Shown in pieces: positions 43,464 to 51,364 of a DNA stretch of 54,306 nt. Numbering within the stretch: the stretch's first letter is position 1; every line of letters begins with the position of its first letter. The notes beneath the pieces were generated by a model that did no database searches, was not told where the DNA came from, and saw nothing but the letters and a program-made list of their open reading frames with translations. A program made the position numbers and the translations under genes. The DNA comes from Gammaproteobacteria bacterium (lineage in GTDB: Bacteria; Pseudomonadota; Gammaproteobacteria; Legionellales; Legionellaceae): assembly GCA_022600575.1 (NCBI GenBank), contig JAHZKF010000036.1, positions 1 through 54,306 on the forward strand, read 5' to 3'.

Positions 43464-44176
43464 AATCGGAAAAATGCCAATCAAGATTAATACAAATGCA
43501 TGGTATTGATATTTATTTATCAAGAAAACGCATTAAGAATATTAACCTACGCATTGATGCAGAAGGGAAGGTGAATGTCAGCGCACCCATGAAATGTGCT
43601 TTGACTACAATTGGGTGTTTTTTGCAAGAAAAGCGAAGTTGGATTATACGACATAGAAAGCAGTTATTACTGAGACCACAGATGTCTCAAGTTGAGTTCT
43701 CTTCTGGAGATTTACATCAGTTTTTAGGCCAAACCTATAGACTCATTATCCATGAGCATACGTCACAACAAAAAGTTACTTTAGAAGGCAATCAGTTAGG
43801 TTGTTATCTTAAAAACTCAGCAAATCATGATAAGAAGCGTCTTTTATTGAATCAATGGCATCGAACACAAATGAAAGCTTTAATTCCTGAGTTGCTTACA
43901 AAATGGGAGCTTATAATAGGTGTTAAAGCCAATCAATGGGGAATTAAAGCCATGAAAACCCGCTGGGGCTCATGTAATACCACTAAAAAACGAATTTGGC
44001 TTAATCTGTATTTAATCCATCATCCGTTAGGTTGCTTAGAATATGTGTTGGTTCATGAATTAGTACACTTATTGGAAGCAAGCCATAATCATCGTTTTTA
44101 CTCTTTGATGACTCATTTTATGCCAGATTGGAAGGTTTATAAAATATTACTGAAAGGTGGAGTGGGCTCATACTAG
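43460..44176 (+). CDS. YgjP-like (M48/DUF45) metallopeptidase domain protein
   Basis: 238 residues from the ATG at 43460. The open frame extends 54 codons upstream, but those overlap an acetyltransferase remnant and are not part of the family. Family features: LSRKRIKNINLRIDAEGKV, KTRWGSCNTTKKRIWLN and the zinc motif YVLVHELVHLLEASHNHRF followed by MPDW. The E. coli homologue YgjP has been linked to UMP-related or peptidase functions without a settled role. In restriction-rich loci such proteins often accompany type I systems; none is seen here. Confidence 0.85.
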   Translation: MKSEKCQSRLIQMHGIDIYLSRKRIKNINLRIDAEGKVNVSAPMKCALTTIGCFLQEKRSWIIRHRKQLLLRPQMSQVEFSSGDLHQFLGQTYRLIIHEHTSQQKVTLEGNQLGCYLKNSANHDKKRLLLNQWHRTQMKALIPELLTKWELIIGVKANQWGIKAMKTRWGSCNTTKKRIWLNLYLIHHPLGCLEYVLVHELVHLLEASHNHRFYSLMTHFMPDWKVYKILLKGGVGSY

Positions 44177-44209
44177 AATCTTGGTAAAATCTGAGGGGAA
44201 AGCATAAAA

Positions 44210-44788
44210 ATGCCAGTTATTATAGAAACAGAACGTTTAATATTGCGCACATGGTGTGATGATGACTTAGAACCTATGTTTAGGATTAATCAGGATCCTA
44301 AAGTCATGGAGTATTTGCTTCCTATGAGCAGTAAACAAGAGACTCAAGATTTTATTGATCGCGCTAAAAGAAACCAAGAGGTATATGGTTATACTTTTTA
44401 TGCGGTAGAACTGAAATCCACACATGAAATGATAGGTTTTATTGGTTTATTGCATCGGAAACAAGTACCTTTTAGTGATTCCAATCCTTCAACGGAAATA
44501 GGTTGGCGCTTAGCTTCGAAACACTGGGGAAAGGGATTTGCAACTGAAGGTGCCACAGCTGTCTTAGCGTATGCTTTTCATGTGCTATATTTACCCGAAG
44601 TTGTATCCCTTACAGTGGTGAATAATACAAAGTCTAGGCGAGTGATGGAGAAAATAGGGCTTACTCATAACCCCGATGATGATTTTGATCATCCTAAGGT
44701 ACCTGATGATAGCCCTTTGAAGCAGCATGTTTTATATCGTTTATTTCAGCAAGAATATCTTGCTGAAATAAAGCCTTTATTAGAATGA
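44210..44788 (+). CDS. GNAT family N-acetyltransferase (RimJ/RimL type)
   Basis: 192 residues. ETERLILRTWCDDDLEPMF at the N-terminus, EIGWRLASKHWGKGFATEGA as the acetyl-CoA loop and NTKSRRVMEKIGL are hallmarks of the RimJ/RimL-like group, which acetylate N-termini or small molecules. The substrate is unknown. It is the intact acetyltransferase of the island, beside a dead one. Confidence 0.9.
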   Translation: MPVIIETERLILRTWCDDDLEPMFRINQDPKVMEYLLPMSSKQETQDFIDRAKRNQEVYGYTFYAVELKSTHEMIGFIGLLHRKQVPFSDSNPSTEIGWRLASKHWGKGFATEGATAVLAYAFHVLYLPEVVSLTVVNNTKSRRVMEKIGLTHNPDDDFDHPKVPDDSPLKQHVLYRLFQQEYLAEIKPLLE

Positions 44789-44811
44789 TTATTCTGTTTG
44801 ACACTTGGTAA

Positions 44812-45279
44812 TTAAGAGATAGTGCATCCGATAGAATCGTGTAATGGTTTCCCTTCGGCAGTTAACTCCACTGAAAAGCGGACATTTTTTGAAATTTGTC
44901 CTCTAATTGGAGTTAATTCAGCGGCGTCTATTTCGTAAAAAGATACCTTATAAACGGAAGAGTGAGATATACATCGAGGTATTCCCGTACTGCCGTCAAA
45001 AACAGCTTCGATGTGCAAGACTTCTTCTTTTTCTTCCATATTTGCGTTATCTCTAATTTCAACATAGAAATAGGCTGGTTGAGTAATCTCACTGAAATCC
45101 TCTCTTTTAGTTCTTGCGTATTTTGCTGCATCTTCCTCACGAGCAAATAGGTTCACTTTTCCTTCTATAATGTACGATGTGGCAATTTCCGAGTCAGGAA
45201 TATTTGTTCGGAAAGTAGGTGCACCAGAACCAAGTTCACCAATTCTTACTGAATTACCAATGACGTAACCATATTTCAT
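44812..45279 (-). CDS. hypothetical protein, second of a related pair
   Basis: About 155 residues from the ATG at 45279, which has AGGTG 6 bases upstream. Not recognised. The sequence looks like a globular alpha/beta protein with no signal peptide. Both this protein and the one encoded upstream end in a short Cys-containing tail (SIGCTIS here), and both share a V-Y-K-V segment followed by an acidic stretch, suggesting distant paralogy. It is co-directional with 60 bases between the coding regions. Confidence 0.6.
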   Translation of the reverse strand: MKYGYVIGNSVRIGELGSGAPTFRTNIPDSEIATSYIIEGKVNLFAREEDAAKYARTKREDFSEITQPAYFYVEIRDNANMEEKEEVLHIEAVFDGSTGIPRCISHSSVYKVSFYEIDAAELTPIRGQISKNVRFSVELTAEGKPLHDSIGCTIS

Positions 45280-45339
45280 ACTGTACACCTATAAATAAAA
45301 AGTTATTAATATCTAAATTTTAACGGCATTACTTGTATT

Positions 45340-45846
45340 TTAAGAAATCGCGCAAGAAAAACCATGCGTCATTTCGGCGTCAACTAAGTTACTATTTCGG
45401 GCTTTGGCTGATTCAGTAAAGCAGAGACTGTCAATCGAAGCAATATCTTCAGATTTTACTTTGTAAACATTAAATTCGGAGTCTTGCACCTTGTCAGTAG
45501 TATTTTTAAACCTTTGCATTTCTTCGTATTTATAATACTTAATAGTTTCTGTGTTAACCCAGGCGTCATACATAAGTGCCCGAGTAATCGGTTGAAGGCT
45601 AGGCATGAATTCTAAATTCATTGTAATTTCGGCTACAGCACCATATGAGCCGCTGGTTTTTGGAGGAACCCCTGCTGAATAAAATATTTCAGCCATTTCA
45701 AGAGCTTTGTTCTTGTTATCAAAAACAAAGATCTCAGAATATTTATTGATGCTTTTCATCAACTCAAATTCAGAAGGAAAATAGCTTTTATTTCCTAATA
45801 GAAACCCAGTGAACATCGGCTGGCGAACTACAACGTATAATGGCAT
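45340..45846 (-). CDS. hypothetical protein, first of a related pair
   Basis: 168 residues, not recognised. It begins MPLYVVVRQPMFTG and has no membrane segment. It ends MTHGFSCAIS, like the neighbour's SIGCTIS, and contains FNVYKVKSEDIASIDSL comparable to the neighbour's VYKVSFYEIDAAELTPI. The A/T-rich upstream region and lone two-gene unit suggest cargo. The function could be an effector, immunity or toxin role; nothing decides it. Confidence 0.6.
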   Translation of the reverse strand: MPLYVVVRQPMFTGFLLGNKSYFPSEFELMKSINKYSEIFVFDNKNKALEMAEIFYSAGVPPKTSGSYGAVAEITMNLEFMPSLQPITRALMYDAWVNTETIKYYKYEEMQRFKNTTDKVQDSEFNVYKVKSEDIASIDSLCFTESAKARNSNLVDAEMTHGFSCAIS

Positions 45847-46076
45847 AAAAGTTCCTTTGAAAATTTGATCGGGCTGATTGTGCGAAATAATACGAAAAAA
45901 CTAATAAAATGTCAATTATAGGTCATCATGAGTTATAATAAGTCTAAATTGTTTTCGGGGCGTGGCACAAGAATTAACATATAAAATTTTTAGATTTTCA
46001 TAATTAGTGACTGTCATAACTGCATGGTCAAAAATCATAATTTCATGTCTGGACCTGAAGTAGACAAGAAAGAAAG

Positions 46077-46097
46077 GGTAGTGCATTAAATTTATTG
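46077..46097 (+). repeat. left inverted repeat of the IS1-family element
   Basis: Begins GGTAGTGC; 17 of 21 positions match the right end in inverted orientation. IS1-family ends commonly start GGT. Confidence 0.75.
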
Positions 46098-46121
46098 CTG
46101 TTGTAAGATCCTTCGTTTTTC

Positions 46122-46418
46122 ATGGAGCGAAAAATGGCTGTTATTGGGGTAGATTGTATTGCATGTGAAAAGAATAACGTCATCAAAAATGGCAAATCAA
46201 GCGTAGGTGAACAACGATACTGCTGCAAGTCAGATGGCTGTGGTAAAACTTTCCAACTATCACATCGTTATAAGGCCTGTAAAACTGGAACGAAAGAACA
46301 GATTGTTGATATGGCACTGAATGGTTCAGGTGTCCGAGATACAGCACGTGTATTGTCTGTTGCAATTAACACCGTTATTACAACACTCAAAAAAAAGCCT
46401 GTAATCTCGTCAAAGTAA
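46122..46418 (+). CDS. IS1-family InsA-like protein
   Basis: 98 residues; the second ATG at 46134 is a possible start. It has a zinc-finger-like Cys pattern (CIACEKNNV, RYCCKSDGCGKTFQ) and an HTH (ALNGSGVRDTARVLSVAINTV), as in IS1 InsA. The frame ends after an A8 run where a -1 slip would join it to InsB'. It binds the IS ends and represses transposition. Confidence 0.85.
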   Translation: MERKMAVIGVDCIACEKNNVIKNGKSSVGEQRYCCKSDGCGKTFQLSHRYKACKTGTKEQIVDMALNGSGVRDTARVLSVAINTVITTLKKKPVISSK

Positions 46419-46873
46419 ACCTGAATAAACTAACGAATCCACCTCTTGAACAAGGCCCGGTTTTACTGTTGCCACTTGCCTTAGAATTAGATGAGCAGTG
46501 GTCTTTTGTACAGAATAAGTCAAACCAACGGTGGCTATGGCTAGCGATAAATCATTATACAAGCGAGATACTCGCATACATGTTTGGTCGCCGCACAGAC
46601 ACTGCTCTCAAGGAGCTAAAGCACCTACTTTCGCCATTCAACATCACAAAATATTTTACTGATGGGCTTGGCGCATACCAACGTTTGTTACCTCATGCAC
46701 AACATGAAGAAGGCAAACGGAATACGCAAAAAATAGAGCGTAAATTTTTAACCTTTCGAACCCGCATCAAGCGCTTAGCTCGGAGAACAATATGCTTTTC
46801 AAAATCTGAGTGGATGCATGACATTGTCATTGGCCTGTTTATTAATCGCTTCGAGTTTGGCATAAATGTATAA
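46389..46873 (+). CDS. IS1-family InsB'-like transposase, reached by -1 frameshift
   Basis: The -1 frame after the A8 slip site (46389-46396) is open through NLVKVNLNKL into the DDE core: LELDEQWSFVQNKSNQRWLWLA, ITKYFTDGLGAYQ and the Glu region QKIERKFLTFRTRIKRLARRT, FSKSEWMHD. An internal ATG-like start for a shorter product is less likely. Domain acids appear intact, so the element may be active. Confidence 0.8.
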
Positions 46874-46875
46874 AA

Positions 46876-46896
46876 CAATAAGTTTAAAACACCACC
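46876..46896 (-). repeat. right inverted repeat of the IS1-family element
   Basis: CAATAAGTTTAAAACACCAC plus a final C; it pairs with the left end at 17 of 21 positions. Confidence 0.75.
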
Positions 46897-46994
46897 AATA
46901 TTTAAGACATAAAAATTCAACGCATAATTTCAAAATAAAAAAGGAGCCAAGTATTCATTTGACACAACTGATACAACTTTGAGTTTCAATCTTA

Positions 46995-47138
46995 ATGCTT
47001 TTGAGATGCGAGACTAATTCAACAGAAGTATATAAAGCCGGTAAACGTGCGGAATCCAATGAAGTTATGTCAAGTGAATATTTGGCCCTTTCACAAGTGA
47101 AAACAAAAAAAGCTAAACTGGATGACGCAGTTGAGTAA
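46995..47138 (+). CDS. short hypothetical ORF or gene 3' fragment
   Basis: 47 codons, opening MLLRCETNSTEVYKAGKR and ending KTKKAKLDDAVE. Charged and helical, no recognised family, no Shine-Dalgarno. It may be the 3' end of a gene cut by the IS1-family insertion rather than a gene of its own. Confidence 0.3.
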   Translation: MLLRCETNSTEVYKAGKRAESNEVMSSEYLALSQVKTKKAKLDDAVE

Positions 47139-47156
47139 ATGGTCTTTTCAGTTCAG

Positions 47157-48815
47157 TTAAGAAAGCGAGGAGTTAATACTGGCAGCTGTATCATTCTTTT
47201 GAATTTCTCCGCTAACCTTTTGTTCTGCTTCAACTTCACTTGCTGGCTGGAAGTGAGAAAGCCTTGCTCTTGCATTCAACGTTTCTTGAGTTTCAACAGG
47301 GTGCGAAATAACAGAACTTTCTAACGCTTCTGTAATATCTTGATAATTATGCTGTTGAGCAATATTAATAGGGCGCTGATTTTTATGGTTTAATACATTT
47401 GTGCTGGCGCCAGATGATAATAATATAAGCACGATGGGTAATTGTCCAAAGTTTACAGCAACATGAAGAGGGGTATCTCCTTCTTTATTTTTCAAATTAA
47501 TGTCATGAAATTGAGTTAAAAACAATCTTATTACTTCTACACAGCAATTTTGGGCTGCAAGGTGCAATAACGATACGTCAGTTTGGTCCATGCAATCAAT
47601 TTGCGTGAGATCAACTGAAAGGTCTAGGAGTAATTGAATGTTATGGACATGATTGAACGATGTTGATATTTGCGCGAAATATTTAATTTCAGAACTTATT
47701 AATAATGTTTCTGTAACAGGTTGTTGCCATTGTAGCGTGTCAATTGGTCTTGTTAAGTCAAATGTTTTTTCCATCCATGGGGTTGTTATAATTTCAGTTG
47801 CAATACTGATATAGGGAGAAACTTTGTTTGTATGGGTGCTGTTAACAATTTCTTCAGCGATTTCTCTTTTGGATTTAAGGGAAACCTGAAGGCTTGAGAC
47901 TGATGCGAGTGATTGGATAATCTCTTCTGTAGAAAAAGTCCAGTGTCCGTCAAAGTAAATTAAATTAAACGAGTTATGCCCATACATTAATTCAATTGAA
48001 TAATGGTTCTGGTTTTTTTCTGGGTTAGCTTTCTGTTGTAAATATTTTTCTTCCTCATGGGCAAGAGCCTTGATGAGCTCAATAACTTCCCTTTCTAAGG
48101 AGGAGTGGCTGTAAAAAATAGCATCGACAGTTTCCTCTGCAGAAAGTATATGGGCACCTAGCGTAATGTCATTAGGGTCAATATCATCATTACTATCAAT
48201 AGGTTGCCATAATTGATCAAAGCAATATATCAGTACAGAGGAATGACTACGGCTACTTAAAAGAAGCGCAAAAGAGTTCTTGCAGGGAATATGAAGTTGG
48301 TCAAAAGTAAATTCGAACAGCTTCAATCGTTCGAGTAATTGAGTTTTTGTATAAATACCTATTTCCAAATATATACATTTAAGTTCTTCAAAATATTCGA
48401 TGAACTTAGGGGCTGCTGCTTTTTTAGATATTTCTGAGATATCACATTGACTCTTCGCAGGTCTGAAATACCTACTTGGGGTTTGGTACATGAGCATGCC
48501 TCCCAAAAACATGCACATCTCCATATTCAATAGTATTAGTTTGTGCTGTTCTTCTGTGACTTGGCTAGCATCTTTTGTTTTTAATGCAGTAATTGTTGCT
48601 TCAAATTTATCTGTTTGTACACTGTCATGATCTAGACGAATCATTTCCTGAATACGCCTTTGAAATAAATCATGCCCACCACGACCACTTTGCTCACGTA
48701 GAAAATAAGACTCCAGTAGTTTACATGCAAAACCTCGGCAGGCACTTAGCTCCGATTCAGGGGAGAAAAGATTTAGTGATACGGCTAGCCTTTCAATTAA
48801 GGGGATAACTTTCAT
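47157..48815 (-). CDS. ankyrin-repeat protein (candidate effector)
   Basis: 552 residues. Two to three ankyrin repeats lie near residues 408-498: SLLHLAAQNCCVEVIRLFL, GDTPLHVAVNFGQLPIVLIL, then a degenerate INIAQQHNYQDITEAL unit. The remaining 400 residues are helical with no recognised domain. The tail is Ala/Glu/Ser-rich. Ankyrin-repeat effectors are common in Legionella and Coxiella. No signal peptide is seen. The 47-residue forward ORF stops just before this gene's end. Confidence 0.8.
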   Translation of the reverse strand: MKVIPLIERLAVSLNLFSPESELSACRGFACKLLESYFLREQSGRGGHDLFQRRIQEMIRLDHDSVQTDKFEATITALKTKDASQVTEEQHKLILLNMEMCMFLGGMLMYQTPSRYFRPAKSQCDISEISKKAAAPKFIEYFEELKCIYLEIGIYTKTQLLERLKLFEFTFDQLHIPCKNSFALLLSSRSHSSVLIYCFDQLWQPIDSNDDIDPNDITLGAHILSAEETVDAIFYSHSSLEREVIELIKALAHEEEKYLQQKANPEKNQNHYSIELMYGHNSFNLIYFDGHWTFSTEEIIQSLASVSSLQVSLKSKREIAEEIVNSTHTNKVSPYISIATEIITTPWMEKTFDLTRPIDTLQWQQPVTETLLISSEIKYFAQISTSFNHVHNIQLLLDLSVDLTQIDCMDQTDVSLLHLAAQNCCVEVIRLFLTQFHDINLKNKEGDTPLHVAVNFGQLPIVLILLSSGASTNVLNHKNQRPINIAQQHNYQDITEALESSVISHPVETQETLNARARLSHFQPASEVEAEQKVSGEIQKNDTAASINSSLS

Positions 48816-48984
48816 CGATAAATCAAGAAAATTGAAAGTGCAATATTAGCATAAAAACACTGTTATGATCAAAATAAAGTCAATAATCCGAAGTAATACC
48901 GCTTATTAAGACAACGCCCACCTTTTTTAACTTCACATCTAAGTGTCTTCTCCCCTATAAACATACAATTCCAGTAGAAAACAA
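48816..48984. other. intergenic region
   Basis: AT-rich, non-coding, upstream of the ankyrin gene. No repeats or RNA genes recognised. Confidence 0.4.
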
Positions 48985-49182
48985 TCAATTTAAGTTCTGA
49001 TTAATCCACGTTTCAATCACTACAGCACGCCAGGCAAGAATGCCATTTAATTTATTTGGTTTGGGAAATTTATCTTCCATCCACCAACGTCTGAGGGTTA
49101 GGCGATTACGGCCAATAAGTTTTTCTAAATCTGCAATGAAAAATATTTGTTGGGTTAGTTCCTGAGTATTTGTACTTTGCAC
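48985..49182 (-). CDS. AlpA-like phage regulatory protein
   Basis: 65 residues. The sequence QIFFIADLEKLIGRNRLTLRRWW followed by FPKPNKLNGILAWRAVVIETWI is a winged-helix AlpA/excisionase pattern, with the K-F-P-K-P turn typical of the family. Such proteins activate excision or other prophage-island genes. A small reverse-strand gene upstream of the hairpin region. Confidence 0.85.
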   Translation of the reverse strand: MQSTNTQELTQQIFFIADLEKLIGRNRLTLRRWWMEDKFPKPNKLNGILAWRAVVIETWINQNLN

Positions 49183-49283
49183 TTTCGTCTCCTAGCATTA
49201 CTAATTAAATCTAACCGAATACAATGAGATTAATTGTGTTTTTAATGATCAATAAAACCTTGTGATCATTAAAATAAGTATTG

Positions 49284-49330
49284 ATTTCTGCGTCACTGCA
49301 GTAGGCTTTTATCTGCAGTGACGCAGAAAT
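49284..49330. repeat. long perfect hairpin 1
   Basis: 18-base arms, ATTTCTGCGTCACTGCAG (49284-49301) and its reverse complement (49313-49330), with an 11-base loop. It shares the core TGCGTCACTGCAG with a second hairpin 320 bases downstream. Confidence 0.9.
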
Positions 49331-49607
49331 ACGCTTCAAAATTTTAATATTAAAATCAATTGATTAGGTATAAATATTCAATCCCGTAGAACGGGAATGA
49401 ACATAAATCTCTTAAGTTTTCACTTAGTTAGAAGAGGTTTAAAATTTTAATCTAAGCGACGTTTTTACAGTGAGTCATTTTTTAAGTCGGCCTTGGATAA
49501 AGTTCTTTATGCGCTTGGGCTATATTCTTTTTTTGTTCATTCGCGTGAAACGCGTTTGAACTTTAAGGTATAAGTTGTTGATCTTAAAATTTAATTTTTT
49601 GTCTGTA
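49331..49607. other. non-coding interval between the two long hairpins
   Basis: No gene is seen. Smaller inverted repeats occur: TCCCGT/ACGGGA (49382-49396) and a CGCGT/ACGCG pair near 49543-49555. The spacing and pairing suggest a structured regulatory, origin-like or recombination region. Confidence 0.45.
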
Positions 49608-49652
49608 TTTATGCGTCACTGCAGATAAAAAGCACCTGCAGTGACGCATAAA
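49608..49652. repeat. long perfect hairpin 2
   Basis: 17-base arms, TTTATGCGTCACTGCAG (49608-49624) and its reverse complement (49636-49652), with an 11-base loop. The arms differ from hairpin 1 only at the outer end. It lies about 240 bases upstream of the winged-helix gene. Confidence 0.9.
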
Positions 49653-49895
49653 AAGAGCAGTCTGAAGTATTAAGGCTAAACTTTCCCTAGCGGGGTATAT
49701 TTTAATGTAAGTAATTCACTATTAAAGTGAACCATTAGTCTTACAGTGTATGATGTGCGCTATCTTTTGGGCATTCATTTTACAATGCCACACCCTAAAA
49801 TAGGTCGTATCATACCTTTATTTCTAATTTCCAAATTGGAAATTAGAAACTGGGTGTACTATAATCTTATTAAATTTAAGGAGATAGGCGAGGTT

Positions 49896-50426
49896 ATGCT
49901 TAAAGGGCATGATATAGCGATACTTAGCAAGCTCTTGCTCAAATTGGCAGCCAAGGAGCCTGCCGCATTTAAAAATATTGCTTACGAGCTCTATATTAGC
50001 CAGTCTGAAGTGACGAAAGGTGTTAAAAGGCTTGAGAAGTCTAGGCTTTTAACGCGCTACTCAGATAATAGCATCGAAGTGCATAAGCATGAGCTTATGG
50101 AATGCTTTGTTCATGGCGTGAAATATTTTTTTCCAGCGGAAGTTAATATTGCAACGCGCGGCATGCCGGCGGCATACAGCTCTCCTCATTTTAAAAAAAT
50201 AATCCTAAGTGAAGAGACTTATGTTTGGCCATATATTCATGGGGATACAAAAGGTTTGGCCTTAACCCCTCTATATAAAAGCCTACCGAATGCATTAGAT
50301 AGAGCTCCTGATGAAAAGTTTAATATCATCATGGGGGCGTTAGATTTGTTTAGATTGGGTGGGAAACGTGAGAATAGCATCGCATTAAATACATTGGAAG
50401 ATTGTATATGGAATCAACAAGACTGA
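49896..50426 (+). CDS. winged-helix transcriptional regulator/antitoxin-like protein
   Basis: About 176 residues from the ATG at 49896, preceded by AAGGAG; the frame is open 50 codons upstream but those look non-coding. A helix-turn-helix is seen in FKNIAYELYISQSEVTKGVKRLEKSRLL. The C-terminal half is unassigned. It overlaps the nucleotidyltransferase gene by 19 bases, so the two are co-expressed. By analogy with AbiEi/AbiEii and related pairs it may act as a repressor or antitoxin (inference). Confidence 0.8.
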   Translation: MLKGHDIAILSKLLLKLAAKEPAAFKNIAYELYISQSEVTKGVKRLEKSRLLTRYSDNSIEVHKHELMECFVHGVKYFFPAEVNIATRGMPAAYSSPHFKKIILSEETYVWPYIHGDTKGLALTPLYKSLPNALDRAPDEKFNIIMGALDLFRLGGKRENSIALNTLEDCIWNQQD

Positions 50427-51112
50427 AACAAAATAAAGAAGCATTGTATTACGCAGCTGGCCGTTTAAAAGATTTAAATGACCAAGTTGTTTATGTAGGA
50501 GGTCGAATTGTTGGTTTGCTGATGACTGATTTCGTGGAAGATGATGTGCGGCCAACCTTCGATATTGACGTTGCGATTGATTTAGAGACAACGAGTATTA
50601 CGGCGCATTATACGTTACAGAAAAAATTGGAGGGCTTGGGGTTTAAAGCCGAGGGTAGCATTAACGGTAGGTATATTTTTGGTGAGCTTGTACTTGATGT
50701 GATGTACACAGACGGTGCACTGCAGGGGCTTGATTCTACTTGGTATCAAGCAGGGTTCGATAATGCAATTGAAGTACAGGTTAAGGATAGAACAATAAAA
50801 ATACTCAATGCTGTTTATTTTATAGCAACGAAGCTTGAAGCTTTCACGGATCGAGCATACAAAAGCAATGACTACTGGGATTGTAAGGATTTAGAAGATA
50901 TCATTAATGTTATTAATGGTAGGCCAGAACTGCTGGATGAGTTGAGGGACTCACCAGTCAATGTGGTGCAGTTTATTGCAGCGTACTTCAGAAAGCTTTT
51001 TAATGACCCTAAATGGTTAGACGCAATAAAGGCCATTGCTCGAGATGAGCGTTCGAGAAGCATTGTTTTAAGCGCAATAGAAAGCATTATCTTACTTGAA
51101 GGCAAGGTGTAG
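50408..51112 (+). CDS. nucleotidyltransferase, AbiEii/MenT-like (possible toxin)
   Basis: About 234 residues from the ATG at 50408. Pol-beta-type motifs: YVGGRIVGLLMTD, then R-P-T-F-D-I-D-V-A-I with the D-x-D pair, and a later K-L-E-A-F-T-D-R-A-Y-K-S-N-D segment with DCKDLEDIINV. This fits the AbiEii/AbiGii/MenT group, whose members modify tRNA ends or protein targets and stop growth. With the upstream winged-helix gene it makes a two-gene operon near the right end of the island. Confidence 0.82.
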   Translation: MESTRLKQNKEALYYAAGRLKDLNDQVVYVGGRIVGLLMTDFVEDDVRPTFDIDVAIDLETTSITAHYTLQKKLEGLGFKAEGSINGRYIFGELVLDVMYTDGALQGLDSTWYQAGFDNAIEVQVKDRTIKILNAVYFIATKLEAFTDRAYKSNDYWDCKDLEDIINVINGRPELLDELRDSPVNVVQFIAAYFRKLFNDPKWLDAIKAIARDERSRSIVLSAIESIILLEGKV

Positions 51113-51228
51113 CAGATTTGTAACAGGTCCAGCTATAATGTGGCTTACTCAGGCGGCTTTAGGCCGTACATGATAGAATCGTTACATCGCAAGTAACTGA
51201 TTTTATTAATTAAATTACTTGGGTTATA
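51113..51228. other. right-end non-coding region of the island
   Basis: No gene. It joins the nucleotidyltransferase stop to the right attachment repeat. Confidence 0.4.
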
Positions 51229-51295
51229 TGGCTTCGAACCAAGGTGTCGGGGGTTCGAGTCCCTCCGAGCGCACCATATAATCAAGAACTTACGT
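51229..51295 (+). repeat. attR, duplicated tRNA-Arg 3' end
   Basis: 58 bp identical to 39939-39996, then one mismatch and eight further matches. It contains the 3' part of tRNA-Arg(TCG) with CCA and no 5' half, so it is not a functional tRNA. Confidence 0.9.
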
Positions 51296-51316
51296 GATGT
51301 TCCTGAGTATTTGGAA

Positions 51317-51364
51317 CAAAGTATGCAGCAGAATTGTAACTTCTTGGTATTACACCTTGACCCC
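51317..51364. repeat. diverged copy of the island's left-end sequence beyond attR
   Basis: 48 bases align without gaps to 40028-40075 inside the left end, with about 34 of 48 identical (shared block AGAATTGTAAC). This suggests that a related, older element once occupied the same site on the right. Confidence 0.6.

Larger units (their letters stand above)
46077..46896 (+). mobile_element. complete IS1-family insertion sequence
   Basis: 820 bp with imperfect 21-bp terminal inverted repeats (17 of 21 match): GGTAGTGCATTAAATTTATT at the left end and the reverse complement of CAATAAGTTTAAAACACCAC at the right. It carries insA- and insB'-like frames. No matching 8-9 bp target duplication is visible beside the ends, so the insertion is old or rearranged. 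Confidence 0.8.
39939..51294. mobile_element. 11.4 kb integrated element (genomic island) in tRNA-Arg
   Basis: Bounded by direct repeats made of the tRNA-Arg 3' part plus flank. Next to the left end lies a tyrosine integrase pointing toward the tRNA with an excisionase-like HTH, as in typical tRNA islands. The cargo is two metallopeptidase-like genes, an acetyltransferase, two related unknown proteins, an IS1-family element, an ankyrin-repeat protein, an AlpA-like regulator and a winged-helix/nucleotidyltransferase operon. No conjugation or structural phage genes were seen, so it is non-self-transmissible or decayed. Confidence 0.88.

Noticed and set aside
49284-49652. CRISPR array
   Set aside because: Only two inverted-repeat units, not regular direct repeats with spacers, and no cas genes are nearby.
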